Of a stretch of DNA of 64,000 nt, positions 45,301 to 58,729 are shown piece after piece. Positions within the stretch are counted from its first letter, which is position 1, and every line of letters begins with the position of its first letter. Position numbers and translations under genes: made by a program. Under the pieces are notes generated by a model. It ran no database searches. It worked only from the letters and a program-made list of their open reading frames with translations, and had not been told where the DNA came from. Source of the stretch: Archegozetes longisetosus. Lineage: Eukaryota; Arthropoda; Arachnida; Sarcoptiformes; Trhypochthoniidae. The stretch lies in contig JAEMBT020000005.1 of the NCBI GenBank assembly GCA_018873245.2, forward strand, positions 12,260,001 through 12,324,000, read 5' to 3'.

Positions 45301-47819
45301 TTCATTCAAATAGAAGGTACAGAAAACTCATGTGTTTGTTTATTTAAAAAATTCAACTACTTTTCAAACTGAATTTTCTTTATTTGTCTGTTACTATGAA
45401 CATTAAAATCTTGACCTCAATTTCAATGACTTATTGAACGAAAGAATATTTTCAATTCTCAGTTGACTTCAGTTTTTGGGGTTCGAGTTGAATCAGAATA
45501 CAAGTGAGGAGTACCTAGAGTTTATTTCAAATTCGTTGAGCTAATACTAGTCTTTAAAATATTTTTTAGCACACAAAAGATAAAATAAATTTCATTAAAC
45601 AGTTTAATTGAAGAATACTTTTTTCTATAAAAAGTCTTTTATCTATCTATCAGATTGCGTAAGATTTACGTTCCAACAAAGAGTAATGTTATCTTTGACA
45701 ACAGTGAATCGCTCAGAATTAGAACAATAGGAGCCAAATGAATGCCTAAAAGAAAATCCAATCAAAACATACTATAGTCAGAACTTAACGGGAAGTAGTT
45801 TTTCTTCAGAAGGGCAAACACGTTAGCAGTTTATAACGCAATATAACTTAATTACTTAAGTCTAGATAAGGAGAAAAAAATGTATGTATCTCCTAACTCA
45901 TCTTCACTTTAAGAAAAAGTTTTCGCAAATACAATGTTTAGAAATTTTCTGAATCTCTTGGAAACTGAATCTTTCTTTTGTTATTGAGAAAGGTCTGAAT
46001 CTAATAAAATGCTAGAATATTCTGTTCATAAATTTCATTATAGAATTCATAGGAATAGCAAGCATATCGAAACAAATTAGACAAGAAGACATATGATTTG
46101 CACCTTAAACTACTTGTTTACGATAATAATTATCTGTAATGGACTCCTATTTTGTTGTTTTACTATTTACATCGTTTGGATCACTAATGGATTCTACAAA
46201 TGAGATGTTTTTAGGATCTATCAAATACTTGTATTTTCGGCCAACTCTCAGCTTGAGCTCAATTTTATTTCACTAAAAATCTGTTAAATCTTCAAAGAAT
46301 GCGACCTATGTAAAAGCCTTTGGATATATTATCCAAAAACATATTAGAAAATTTTATGATAATTATCCTGCTATTGAAACAGAAAATTCCCTAAAGTACG
46401 AAATTTAATTAATGAGTATCTATTATATTGAAGTCTGTTTTCATAGTTTTTCTGATTGAATTGATAAAATTTTTAATGGAATAAATTTTAATGTGACAAA
46501 ATTAGCTTTCACTTAAGTCAAAAGAAACGATTAGTAGCATGGAAGAAACCACTGCTTTATATCTCAATTCGAAAATTCAATAAGTTTTTCATATGATAAA
46601 ATAAAATTCATCTGAATGATAACTTCAATTAAATAATATTTTTCAAATAAAATTCACACAAAACAGGAGTAAGAATTATATTGTTGAAGTCGAAATCAAT
46701 TATTAACAAGAGTTTTAGTACTAGTATTAGCTTTTTATAGATAGTATTCGTTTTTTATTGACTTTATCAAAAATTAGATCATAATCAGGTCTTCAATTAA
46801 TAATTCAAAAGTTTAGGTGTTAATTCTTTAATTGATTCACACTCAAAACAGTATTAAGCGAATAGAAAACAGAATATTCTTTGTAATGAATATGTGGGTG
46901 AACAAAAATTAAACTTAATTTCTATTTGATAACTAGTGAGTGAAAGCATGAAAAGAAAGCTAAAATATTTTTCATTCAATAGAGCATTTCAGAACATAAA
47001 GTGTATTGTTGATTTAAATTTTAAGTCAATACTCTGATAAAATAGGAATGCTTTGGATTATTATGGAAACAGTTGAAAAAAATATAAATTTTAAATAATA
47101 TTATAATTTTAAATTCAAAAGTCAAAAACTCACCAAATATTCCGTTCAGTTGAATCAATATTAGTATAGTTTGAATGGAAGTTATCAACAGTTGTCTTAA
47201 GCAAATAGAAGTTCAGAATAACAGGAATATTCTTATAGTGATTCTCATAAGTTGATAGTCCAATATAAATATTTTAAGTTTCAAACTGTAGGAAAAGTGA
47301 ATGAGTAGCGAAAAGTCAGTCATAAATGAGAGGAAAAAGTTAAACCAAATTAATATTGATTACAAAAGACTACCAATTCAGTCAAATAATAGCGCAATTA
47401 CTATAATGTCTGACTAAGAAGGCTATTATAGTAATAATCATATACCAGTAATAAAGTTGAGTAATAAAAGATACAATAATATTTTCGACCAATACTCCTA
47501 TTTCTTATATACTGTTGAATACAATTTTCGTTCAGTCAATAGAAAGAGAAATAAGAGATAAAATATGAGTCAAAATAAGTCCATAGGAGCACATCATGAC
47601 TAGACTCTCAGAGTTTGAGGGATCTTATGATAATATGAATGTGATCAGTGATAGAAAACTGGATAAGCGAAAGTCGCACATAATTTCTCAAAACTAAAAC
47701 TAGGTATTAGTAGATTTATGTGATGAGTAGATTTTATTCAATACTATTCTATTCGAATTAAAATCTCACTCTCTTTATAATATACACACCTTATGGCTAA
47801 AATTTATACACTTTTGAGC

Positions 47820-48130
47820 TCGTGGAGAATGAGCCAACTTGTGAGAGTCAACTTCTGATGTGAGTTCTCCACACATTCTGTTTTGTTATTTGAATAGCAG
47901 ACAAGTATTGGCTGTTTCTCCAGAGCGGGCGTATGAGAGACTGAGATGAGATACTACTTCTGGATGCAATAGAGCTCATGCTTCAATGAACTCAGGATGG
48001 AAGGCGAAAGTATGGCTTGTTCTGTAGAATAAGCCTATGGACATGTATGTTGGAAATGCTCACAAAATGCGCTGTTCTCTTATTGATCGAAACTTTTCAT
48101 ATATACTGGTTTACACAGGGGCGGATAAAA
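47820..48130. other. GC-richer island, nature unknown
   Basis: This island stands out from the A/T-rich surroundings. It contains an 8-bp inverted pair (GTGGAGAA/TTCTCCAC, about 44 bp apart), repeated GAG/ATG words and CAGGGGCGGAT at about 48117. It could be a non-coding RNA exon, a 5' UTR or a decayed transposon. The overlapping 70-codon frames do not start with ATG. Confidence 0.25.
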
Positions 48131-50276
48131 CCACTTTTCCACTCATTTATACATACAAAAGAAAAATCTTCATGTTTGAATCCTTTAGAAATTTATATAC
48201 TTGTAAAGCTTACAACCAAATGGAAATAAATTCGTTTCATCAGCTCCAAGATACTATACCAGAGTGAGCAAATTTCATTTCAGTTATCGTTGTAAGAATT
48301 TGAATAATTTAAAATACAGTAACAATTATTTAGAATTAGTGGATCACGATTAGGATTTATTTTAAATCCTAAAGCGCACTGAAAGCCTTTGCAAAATAAA
48401 AATTAAATAAGTTATATACATGAAAGACTCAGTTTTATCTGTTTTACGAACTGTAATTTATTATTAATATACGAGTTTCTTAGTTAAATTGAAAGAAAAA
48501 CTTACATTGTAGGTAATTAACAAGGTATTTGTTTAATCACCATTATAACTGATAAAAGTAAGTTTTGGCTAGAATAAGCAGGTCATTCTAATGCTTTTTA
48601 ATAATAGCTAATTAAGATTACCTAAATTATAGAATAATTTTTACTTAAAGCTTATTCTCATCTAACAATTCAAACTTGTCATCGAAATCTCTCTATCGCC
48701 CATGATTTTTAGAATCTTATTACCACTTCAAATCGTTAATCTAAGATCAATCAAATACAGAAGAACAGGATAGATAAAACAGCTTAGAATCCGAACGTGA
48801 ATTTTATTTTATCCTAATTTTCATACCTTTGTTCAAAGAGGATGGAAGAAGTGTTTCTCAACCCTGTATACCAGCATATCCTACAATAGTTCTCATATAT
48901 ACTTCGAGCTAAACTGAATTATTATACAAGTCTTTAGCAGTTTTCGTAAAGAGAGAAAAAGATAGAAGAAAATTTTGCGGATAACAGTTTTGTGGTGACT
49001 AATACTATAAATTTTGGACTCCCATTTCCTATCTCCCTCTTTATTCTTCTAGAATATATATATTTTTGTATTTCAACCGTAATATTTCTTCTTATACCAG
49101 CAGTGAATTTAACACTAATCCTTGTTATGCTTCACACAATTTGCAGAACCGTTTTATGTGTTGACAATTATATGGATTGTGAATTCAATTCTTCTTTATC
49201 TTTCTGTCTCTTTAAGTTTAGTTTTCTTAAAATTGTTTTTATTTTCCTTTCGAAGACAAACAAGAATTTCTCTTTTTTAATACCCTTTTTATGTGAATTA
49301 GTCTAAAGTTTAGATCGGTTTTTCTACATCAGATTATTGTATTTGGTTTAGATTTTCTTTAATAACAACTTAGGGTAAATGTATATACGACAAAAGGCTA
49401 TGAAAAAAATAATATCTAAATATAAATTTCTTTATATATTAAAGTATTTTCTTTATACACCTGAAAATGGACTTTATTTTCAATGAAAATCTATTTTCTT
49501 TTCAAATACAATAAAATTTATCTTTATTTTTGTTTTCTGCTATGTTTGAATTTCTTCTGCTTCTTCTACTGTCGAAAACCTTAAATCCTCGACAAATCTT
49601 TTATATAACTTATAGTTAGCGCGTTAGGTTTTTCGGTCGATTTCACGCAAGCTATTTATTAAACTATTGTCTATATATATATGTTCTCTCAAAGTTAGCC
49701 ATCTATTTGCCACAACTGTTTGCATGGCTTTGACATCAAAACCTGATTCTTTCAAGTTTTATATGACAAAATAGCACCTTAAAAATCGACAAATCAACTA
49801 TAAATTTAAAAATATTCTTTTAGAAATATAAATTCTTTCTTCTCAAGGAATAAATCAAATTTACTTTATTCAATATTGAAGTGATCTCTAGTCGATCAAT
49901 TTTTGAATTTCGATAAATTCCTAAATTATTTTCATAATAATACTTATAATTAGTAAAATTTCATTATGATAAAGTTTTAGATTTTGTAATAATTAACACT
50001 TTCCTAGATAAATGTCTTATCCATATTTTAAAAATTTTATTATTCGTTAAAAGTTTAATAATGAAATTAACCTCAAACAAAACTTGTTCCACTCTATTAT
50101 AGTATTTCAAGTAAACAATCTCAATATTAATGTTTCGGTTTTTTTCATTTTCCATCCTGTATGCAATGGTTTTGTGCGATAAGAAAAAAATCTCAAATAC
50201 AGTTCACGAGCCAGTTGTCAAAAACAACTTCATAGGATATAATTCCAGTTGGATTTTATATTACATCCAAGTTGTA

Positions 50277-50365
50277 CAGAAAAAACCTCTTTATAACAAA
50301 CGCTAATAGAACAATTTTATGCAATAGTCTAATCCCTTATGGTTTGTTATAATAGGATTTTTCTG
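50277..50365. mobile_element. 89-bp Tigger/pogo-like mini-element with TA duplication
   Basis: The left end CAGAAAAAACCTCTTTATAA continues CAAACG. The right end on the complementary strand, CAGAAAAATCCTATTATAAC, continues AAACC. That is about 25 bp of inverted terminus with two mismatches and one gap. TA lies directly outside both ends (50275-50276 and 50366-50367). Only about 39 bp separate the termini, so it is an extreme deletion derivative. Confidence 0.75.
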
Positions 50366-53300
50366 TATTTGATAAGCTTGAGATCGCTTGAGGCAAATAT
50401 TATTATGCAATTAATGCTACTTTTAGAATGCTTATCTCTACTGAGTTTAGTTACACAACAGTTCATGACTCCAAACAATGTACAGTTTATTAATATCTTT
50501 TATTATTCTTTTGAGAGAGTTTGATATCTGCTATCAATTTTCACAAATTACCTCGATATTTAGAGCGAAAAATACAATATTTCATAGCTTTTAATAAGGG
50601 AAAATCTTCAAGCCAAAGAATTAAATTTTTAAGCTTGTAAATTTAATTATTTTGGGGTATTTTTTGACATTATATCTTATTATTTCAAGCTATGACATTG
50701 TTAATTCTGTTATTTCAATAAAATTGACAGAGCTATGACTTTCATACTTCAAAAAGCTATTTAAAAAACTTGTCTTGAAAATATTTTGATTGACGAGCTG
50801 CAATCAGTCATTCATACAAAGTATTTTACAATAAAATTGTTTAAAACCATCTGTTTTTCAAACATTTCTCGTCTGATCACCATTTGATAAGTTTCCAATA
50901 CGATTAAGATTTTGTCAAGACCTTATTTATTTTTGAATGCTATTTTGAATTTTGTCATTTTATATTTAGTTATAATGCCAGAAAAAATCGATTTTATCTA
51001 AGATTCTTAACTCATACAAAATGTAGCATAGTCAAATTCGAAAAATCGTTAAATTGATCGCTGAATAACATCAAATTGAGTATGATTCATTTTCAACCAT
51101 TTTATATCGAAAATTACTGAAAATAATTTTCCAAATCTTTTATCTGTGCGAAGATGCAAGCCTCAAATTTTGAATTGAACCTGACTGAGCTATCAATTTG
51201 ACAGTTCGGCTACCAAGTTCGTAATGAAAATCAACAACTTGAATGATTTTATCCCAGCTCACTTTACTAGACAGCCAAAATATAATTCAAGTAGCATTAT
51301 TTGCATACATCTTTCAGATCTATAAGAACTATATTTTGACAGAAATAAATATTATCCCTTATTAATCTCTTTTACTTGGAACTCAGTTCAAAACCTTTTG
51401 AGTTTATCTCTACTTTAAGTATTATTGATAGCCATCAACATTAATATAATAATTAGATAAAAGTGAAAAATTATTATATTTAACGCATAACATATTTTCA
51501 AGTTTAGTGATAAAGAATTGTCCAAAATTTTTCTATTAATAAACTTAATGTAGCTTAATGTTCTAAACAATTTTACAATTATATTGTCTGAAACAATAGG
51601 CTTTTCAGTTGTTATACCTTTATTATATCAAACTTGCATAAGAATTCTTAAGAAAAATTCTTTAATGAGTAAGTAGATCGCTTCTAAATTTATTTATCAT
51701 GCGCGTAAAAAGCTGATTTCTCAAATTGAAAAAAATTCACAAATGACTTAGAAATAAGACGAGAATTTGAACTTGAGTTAAGTGTCATTTCGAAAGTACT
51801 TATAACACCAAATAATTTGTCTCGTAAGTAGTTTTACGCGTAAACGTGTGTCTGACTAGACCTAAGCGTTATAAGCCTTGAATAGTTCGAAAATTTTTCA
51901 AACATTTATGAAACTAAAATTGTATTACATTCTCTCCCCAGCTATCAGTTTATAAGAAAATTAAATTAAAGAGTAAGTCACGTATAGAACTAATGCTGAA
52001 GTAAAAACTCTTATCACGAGTTACTCATAATAGCATTGATGGCAACCTTTCATATAAAATAGAGTTTAGGCAGAAGTAAAGTTCTAGTCCTGTTTATTAG
52101 ATTGTAATGCCTTTAAGAATCAGTTAAACAGGTCTAAGAGTTATGTGAGAAAATTCTAAGAATTGATTTTTATGATTTATCGGCTTTATATCTGATGAAA
52201 ATGTTGCTTTTGCATTTTGCTTAAAGTTTTTGTTACTTCTGCATTTTTTATGTAATTAGCTAGCTCCGTGCTAGAAAACATGTCAATAAGTTTGTTGTTG
52301 TAGAAGAGAAAGTGATAACTAATGAAAAAGAAGAAAAAATATAAGTGATAGTCGTCAAGAGAGTCTAAAGTATTGTAACTAAGTCTTTCGTAAAATAAAC
52401 GGTAACTTCAAAGAAAAATCTCTGACAACATCGAAGTTATAGAAAAATATGTTAGTACGTAAAACTGCGAAAAACCAAATGAGTAGAAAAGTAAACCTAA
52501 GTCTCAACTTATAATTCCTATCGTATTAGAGAATGATTCTTTAGCTTTCTTATTGGAAGGTAAAATATATTGAAAGCAAGTTTTATTAAGTGTCAACCAA
52601 AGCAGCATTATATGAAAGCGTGATATTTCATCATTTGAGATCTTACTGAGGATCATATACTTCATGGAGTGGCCACCTATTGCTTATCCAAAAACTGGAC
52701 TGGTTATTATACATTGGACACATACAGAAAATGTTCAAGTTACACATAAAATGTCAGTTAGATTCATTTATAAATCCAATTGCAGAGTTAATCTTATATT
52801 TTCAAGTATATGATGTAAATAGTCAAAGTATATTTTTGATTAACGAACTGTAATTTATTGTTGATATTAAAGCTTCTCTATCGAATTCAGTTATAAAATG
52901 ACTGTTCTTTCGTTTTGATTTCTCTAAATTCGAAGAAGATAATTATTTTTTATTGATTTAGAGTCAAATTCAGTAATATTTTTACTCCGAATTAGGCAAT
53001 TAAAATTTGTTGAACTAATAAAATTATTTTTCTAAATAACAAATTGAATCATTAAAGATTTGAAAGTAATAAATTATTATAAAAGATAGTTTTATTCGCT
53101 TGCCTACAAATTAGAAAAATACATTCTCATTTTGACTTATTCGATTAAAATGACTAAAGTTTTACAAAATAAATTAATTATTCAAATTATAATACTGAAA
53201 TACATACTGAATGATTGAAAGCCATTAACTATATTTGAAAACCAGGTCATATTATATTTTTGTCACAAAAATCACCACAGATGGTCACCATAAACGATTG

Positions 53301-54905
53301 ATCGTGTAATATAGACTCTAGATAAGCTCTTCTTTAACTAGCATTTATCAAAACAAGTCATTTCTTATTCTCTTTTCTCGATATTATTACTTTTCACATA
53401 TGTTTTATTACAACTACTTAGAGTCTAATGATTTTTCGAGACATAATCCATAATAATAATCAAATAAAATTTTTTTCATTAAGGCGTTGCTCAAAATGTG
53501 TTTCCAGTTTTTAGGGTTCGATTTATGCTTCTACCTATTATTCGTTTTACTCAAACTTAATGTCACAAAAAATTGATATATCTTTCAGCTTTATTCATAG
53601 TATTCTAGTTCTGAAAATTGGTTACGAAAAACTTATAAACATTTTTTAAATACCATTTCATTTCATATTCATGTCAGCTAACATCTTTCATTAATTTTAA
53701 TAAAGATATGAATACATTGTCCTCTAATGACTTTAGCTTTTATTATAAATAGCAATAATGAGAATTTCCTTCAAATTCTCAAAATTCTTAGTAGAATATT
53801 TTTTTATTTGATTGTTACCATAATTGATTAGATCTAAAAGCTCGCTCACAACAATAGAGGGAAAATTTGATTTAATACAAGAAATAAATTTGCTTACGCC
53901 TTTGCTCTATGTGTAAAGAAAATTATATCCAACAGAATTAGAGCTCATCTTCTTTTTAACATAATAGAATAAAGTTCTATCTTTTTATATGAATAGGAAA
54001 TTAAGAATTTGCAAAACCAAAGCTCACGAACGCCTTCATTGTGATTATATTCAATCAGATCTCGTTAAACATAAACGACGTGATAGTTTTACTCAACCTT
54101 TTATTGATGTATAAAATTAAATTTTCAAAAAAGCATAGTCGAAATTATATTTTATTTTCTATTGATGCATTTGCTTTTCGAAATTACCTGAAAATTTCAA
54201 TCAATAAGACATAACACACATTACTTTTGACAGTTTGCACAATAAATAATAAATAATTCTGTATCAAAGCCATTAGAATAATCAAAATGAAATTTGTTTC
54301 ATAAAATATAAGCTATTATTCCATGCAAACAAATGTTTTTAGGAAATAATCATTATTAATGTCTTTAGTAGTATGCGAGCTTCCCAACTATTTTCTACTT
54401 AATTCATGAAATTGTTTTCATTGTTTACACGAACATTAAAGAAATATTTAATTAGCTTAAAATGTATTTCTTAATAGATAAATTAATCATATTTTTAGCA
54501 CTAGGAAACATTTATTCAATTAAAATTTTATTCATAAATAATAAAAATGCTCACTTTAGTTGAAAAGTTAATTATCACGAACAATAAAAACAGACATTTA
54601 TTTACCTCAATATTTACGAATTGAATGACAAATTGAATATATTTTCTTCTACTCCACTTAGATTTTTACAACTCTTGTCTTAATTGTTTTTCATTAAGTG
54701 CTGAAATAATAAAAGCGATCCAAAGATCAAACTCTTAATTCTCTAATCATTTTTAGCAATCAATTGACTAGAAATATGTTTTTTCACATACTAAAAGTGA
54801 TTGAAAAACAAAGCCAGTTAAATATTTGAAATTGTCATAAAATTACCATGTTTTATAAGATAAATTAACAAGAACTTTACTAAAGATTAACTATTTAGGT
54901 TATAG

Positions 54906-55138
54906 TGGAACTGGAATCAAGTGAAAAACAGTTAAAGGAAAGAGAGCTTTATAGCCATCATATTCTGCTATCTAGTAGTCTCGCACTCTTTCCACAATCA
55001 CATCTGCAAACCTTAAGTTTACTTAAATGTGTAGTCGAACAAAAGCGATACAAGAATTGCACATTAGATTCCCGTGAGATGCGGCCAATACGGAAAATCG
55101 ATAGACATCGAGTCAGTCAGTATAGCATAGAAGCAAAG
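54906..55138 (+). CDS. Possible exon of an unknown plus-strand gene
   Basis: An open stretch between a possible acceptor (GTTATAG) and a possible donor (AAAG, GTAATA) has a higher G+C content and a more protein-like codon mix (GAA, CGA, AAG, GTC) than its surroundings. The translation is hydrophilic with several Arg/Lys/Glu (about residues 50-80, KRYKNC to DRHRVSQ). There is no ATG at the start and no recognised domain. It could equally be non-coding. Confidence 0.2.
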
Positions 55139-58100
55139 GTAATATTACAGCACAGGTATTACAGTTGCGTCGAGTTATGTATACACTGTATATTCTCCTA
55201 ACAATGACTTTATTCTATATAACCTTTTAATGAAATTCTTTCGAAATAATTAGCAAAAAGTTTATATAATGGCAAAACATAATTAATTTTTATTTAAAAA
55301 GCTGGTTTTTGGCTAAAATTAGGTAAAAGCTTCTATAATATTAAAAACTGATCCGACTTTTTATGTGAAAAAATTTTTTTTGTTAATCAATTTTCTATTA
55401 TATTAATCTATAGAATTCTTACAAAAATTGATTTCAAATTTATTCCATGCTAGAAAATAGAATTAATGCTCAATATAAAATAGCAGTTCTTTTTATCAAT
55501 TCTCTATTATATGAGCAAAATTAGAATTTTATTTGATTCAAAATTAGGTCAAATTCTTTCAAAAATATTAGCTTGAAGTCATATCATTCTTGAAATAAAT
55601 CTAATTTTCGATATTAAAAGTATTTCTTATTATCAACTCTATATTATATTCTTAGTGTGCTATTATTCAAATTGTTCTCCAATTTTCTGAGAACCAAATC
55701 TGATATAATAAGTAACATAAGTTTTTGACTAAAAAATCTCAATAAATCAATCAGATTGAGAACTGCACTCAAGAATTTAATGTATGTTAAAAGCTTCAAG
55801 TGATACATAATAATTAGTATGAGTTCTTTGGTCTTTACTACTAGTTTACGGCTACCATGCGATCGTAATTGAATGAAAATCAATGCAAAGAATTTCCTAC
55901 CATTCTATTTGTTCCTTCTATTTGAGTGCACAGAATATTCTGAAATAAGCGAGTCGTAAAGCAACTATTCGGTTCTTCCAACTGTTACTTTACGAGAAAT
56001 GAGACATAAGAAAATTTCTTAAGCCCTTAGAGCTTAGAGGTACTACATGTTCATCAAAAATAAAACTAAGTCTACTTTTGATAAAAAATTGTGAATAACT
56101 CTTAAAATACTTTTAAAATTCTCTTTTCCTTCTCCCCTCGATGATATTGAACTTATGTTGGAATAAGCGCGAAGTCTTTCACAAATGTTGTCCTCGCTAT
56201 TGTTGGTATACTATTCGAAACATGTTTGACATTTCATTTGATGATTTGTGAGAAAATTGCATTTTTGGTCTGAATAGAGATGAATATAAGTCCGAAATGT
56301 CTTGAAGGCTCCGAATTGCTTTTTTACTACATGTTAGGTTTGAATCAATTGGAAATAATGGGAATCTTAGGAAATCTCGGTTTTAGGAAAAACATTTTTA
56401 TTAGATAGTTGCTTAAATAAGTTTCAGAGGTGTCAATTTTAGAAGGATTTAGAAAAATTTGATAAACAGCTCAATTTTTTCGGCTAGCTTATTTGAAATT
56501 TTGAAGTACCTAAAGAAAAGTCTTGGCTATATTTATCACGTTTTATTATGACAAACAATTAATACAAGCATAAGCTAGTTTTTTTTATAAAAATAAATAC
56601 CACAGTTTTGACACAATCTTTTTTCTTATCAATGCTTTTCGCTAAATTTACAGAGGCTGATTAATATAATACAAAAGTGTAAAAAATAGCCTGATCATCC
56701 TGTATAAGATTATCATGATCATAGTATGGAAAAAATTATTGATTGGTTAAATTTTATCTCTTGGAATATTGTCTTTCTAGACAATGTGTTATGTGATTAA
56801 AAAATATTGATAAGAACGATGATAAAGTTTATAAACACAGACTTAACATTATATTCGAGTGAATGAAATCTTATCTTAATTTCAATTTTTGACTTCAAAT
56901 TTTATCTAAATTTAAAACTAATCAAACAAGAATTTGGGATAAAACATATAAAGAAGAAAGCAATTCCTTTTGATCTTCTATAGAAATAATAATTAATTTT
57001 CAACTGTCAAGTAAAGCATTCTCAAAATTCCCGGTGAATATTTTGTGCTCAGCATTCGTGCTAAAGTGTTGGCATATTGTATGTTTTTCATGATCCAGAG
57101 ATAAATCATGACCAGAATGTTATTCAAAAAACAAAAGCAAAGGCAAGAATCCTCATAATATCTAAACCTACAGCTACATATTTTACTAGTACTGTGATAA
57201 ATAATCCAAAATTTTAATAAAGGCTTTGCTCTAAATTCGAACTTATTTATCTTTTATGCTCTATAATAAGCCTTTATTTGTTCCCTATATACATTTCACT
57301 ATGTTTTTAGGCACTAATTAGAAAAATATGTTGTGGTCGGCATTAAATATTAAGTGTATTCTTAGCAACTAGAAGAATTTGAGACATATTTCATTTTTCC
57401 TAATTATTCCGCGCATAAATAATACGATAGTAAAACTTCTCGTTTAATGACAAATATTTAACTTTCGATTCTATGACTCAACCCATACGATAGCTATATA
57501 TTGATTAATTTTTACATTGCTTATACTTTTCAAATTATTAAGTTCTAGGGCACCAAAAGTTTTTAAAATAATAAGGAAACGAAATATGAAATTTGAAAGA
57601 ATTTATATGCGTTGGCGGTTATATAGAAATGGTTTGATATAACCAAAAATAAATCTCTATAACTGGTATATTACATTTTTCTAACGTGAATTTCAGCTAT
57701 AGAAGTAATTTGTTTTCATTAGTACATATTTTCGATAAAAACTTTTAAAATTGACCTATTTAAAAGATTGAAACAGAATAATTGGATCGTCATATCTATG
57801 AACAATATTAAAAAGTTTTATCAAATATAGTTTGAAATTTGATGGCAATATCATGTATTAATTGGATTTTATTAATAGTCGGAATAATATGGAGATTATT
57901 TATGGAGATTCATATCAATCCAGACTTCTCGTGGTATTCTAATCAAACAAATATAATCTAAACTTACCAAGTTTCTGACTATAAATCTCATGAAGTACTC
58001 GCTTAATTTTCAAACCAAATAAGGATCTAAAATAAAACCACTCAAAGAAATAACATTTATTTTGTTTTCGCTTCGTTATGGAATTATTCGCTATCTGAAC

Positions 58101-58585
58101 ATTAATTAAATGCTTAACATATTAAATTTTTTTGGATATACATTAATTATGGAAAATTACTGCATTCAAGCTTCCAAACAGACTATAGAACTATCAAAAA
58201 TCCATGAAAATTATCATTCGTTTCTATGCTTATCAATTTTCTAATACCAATTTTGGTTTAAGAGCCACAATGAACTTATCAATTCATGTTTAAGTGACAG
58301 AATATGAAACAATTCTAACAGATAAATCCTAACTTCTAGATTTTAGATATTTTTTACTAGTTTTATATATTTATTCACTTAAAGTCTCACAAATAGCTAT
58401 TTCGTGCTAACTACATAAAAATCTTTTTATCGATTAAACTTTGTCAACATTTACAATCGATTAAAACTTGTCAACTCCTTTTCAACATCATGTCTGGAGT
58501 TTTTATCTCCTTTTATCCTTATTTTTCTCAAAATAATAACTGAATTTTGATCTCTTCAAACTTTTTCAAAAATAGAAAAAGTTCA

Positions 58586-58729
58586 ATGAGAACCAAAGAT
58601 GAAATTGAAAATCTATTATTGAGTGGCATACGAAAAGATAGAAGTTATACAAAAGACCTTTTAATAGAATTGTTGACCACGACTTCTGCCATTAAAACTT
58701 TGGATCAGCTCACAAGTAGGAAAATATAA
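58586..58729 (+). CDS. Possible 47-residue frame or terminal exon
   Basis: From ATG 58586 the frame reads MRTKDEIENLLLSGIRKDRS and ends in TSRKI. It is a balanced, amphipathic, helix-prone composition unlike the Leu/Phe/Ile-rich chance frames around it. The preceding sequence (AAAATAG) could be an acceptor. No family is recognised and no poly(A) signal was confirmed. Confidence 0.2.
   Translation: MRTKDEIENLLLSGIRKDRSYTKDLLIELLTTTSAIKTLDQLTSRKI

Larger units (their letters stand above)
40282..50276. other. Gene-poor stretch with GC-richer islands
   Basis: I can support no gene. A hAT-like terminus lies near 42394 and a GC-richer 300-bp island at about 47820-48130. Other frames (44.1, 48.0-48.3, 49.0, 50.0 kb) start at TTG/GTG or are Leu/Phe/Ile-rich chance frames. 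Confidence 0.4.

Noticed and set aside
45478..45495. Possible tRNA T-loop GGGGTTCGAGTT
   Set aside because: Flanking bases do not form a T-stem and no cloverleaf is possible.
48992..49306. 104-codon very hydrophobic plus-strand frame
   Set aside because: It starts at TTG, its Phe/Leu/Ile content simply reflects T-rich sequence, and no splice or poly(A) support was seen.
50339..50524. 61-codon plus-strand frame
   Set aside because: It starts at ATG but begins inside the 89-bp element and runs out through its right terminus.
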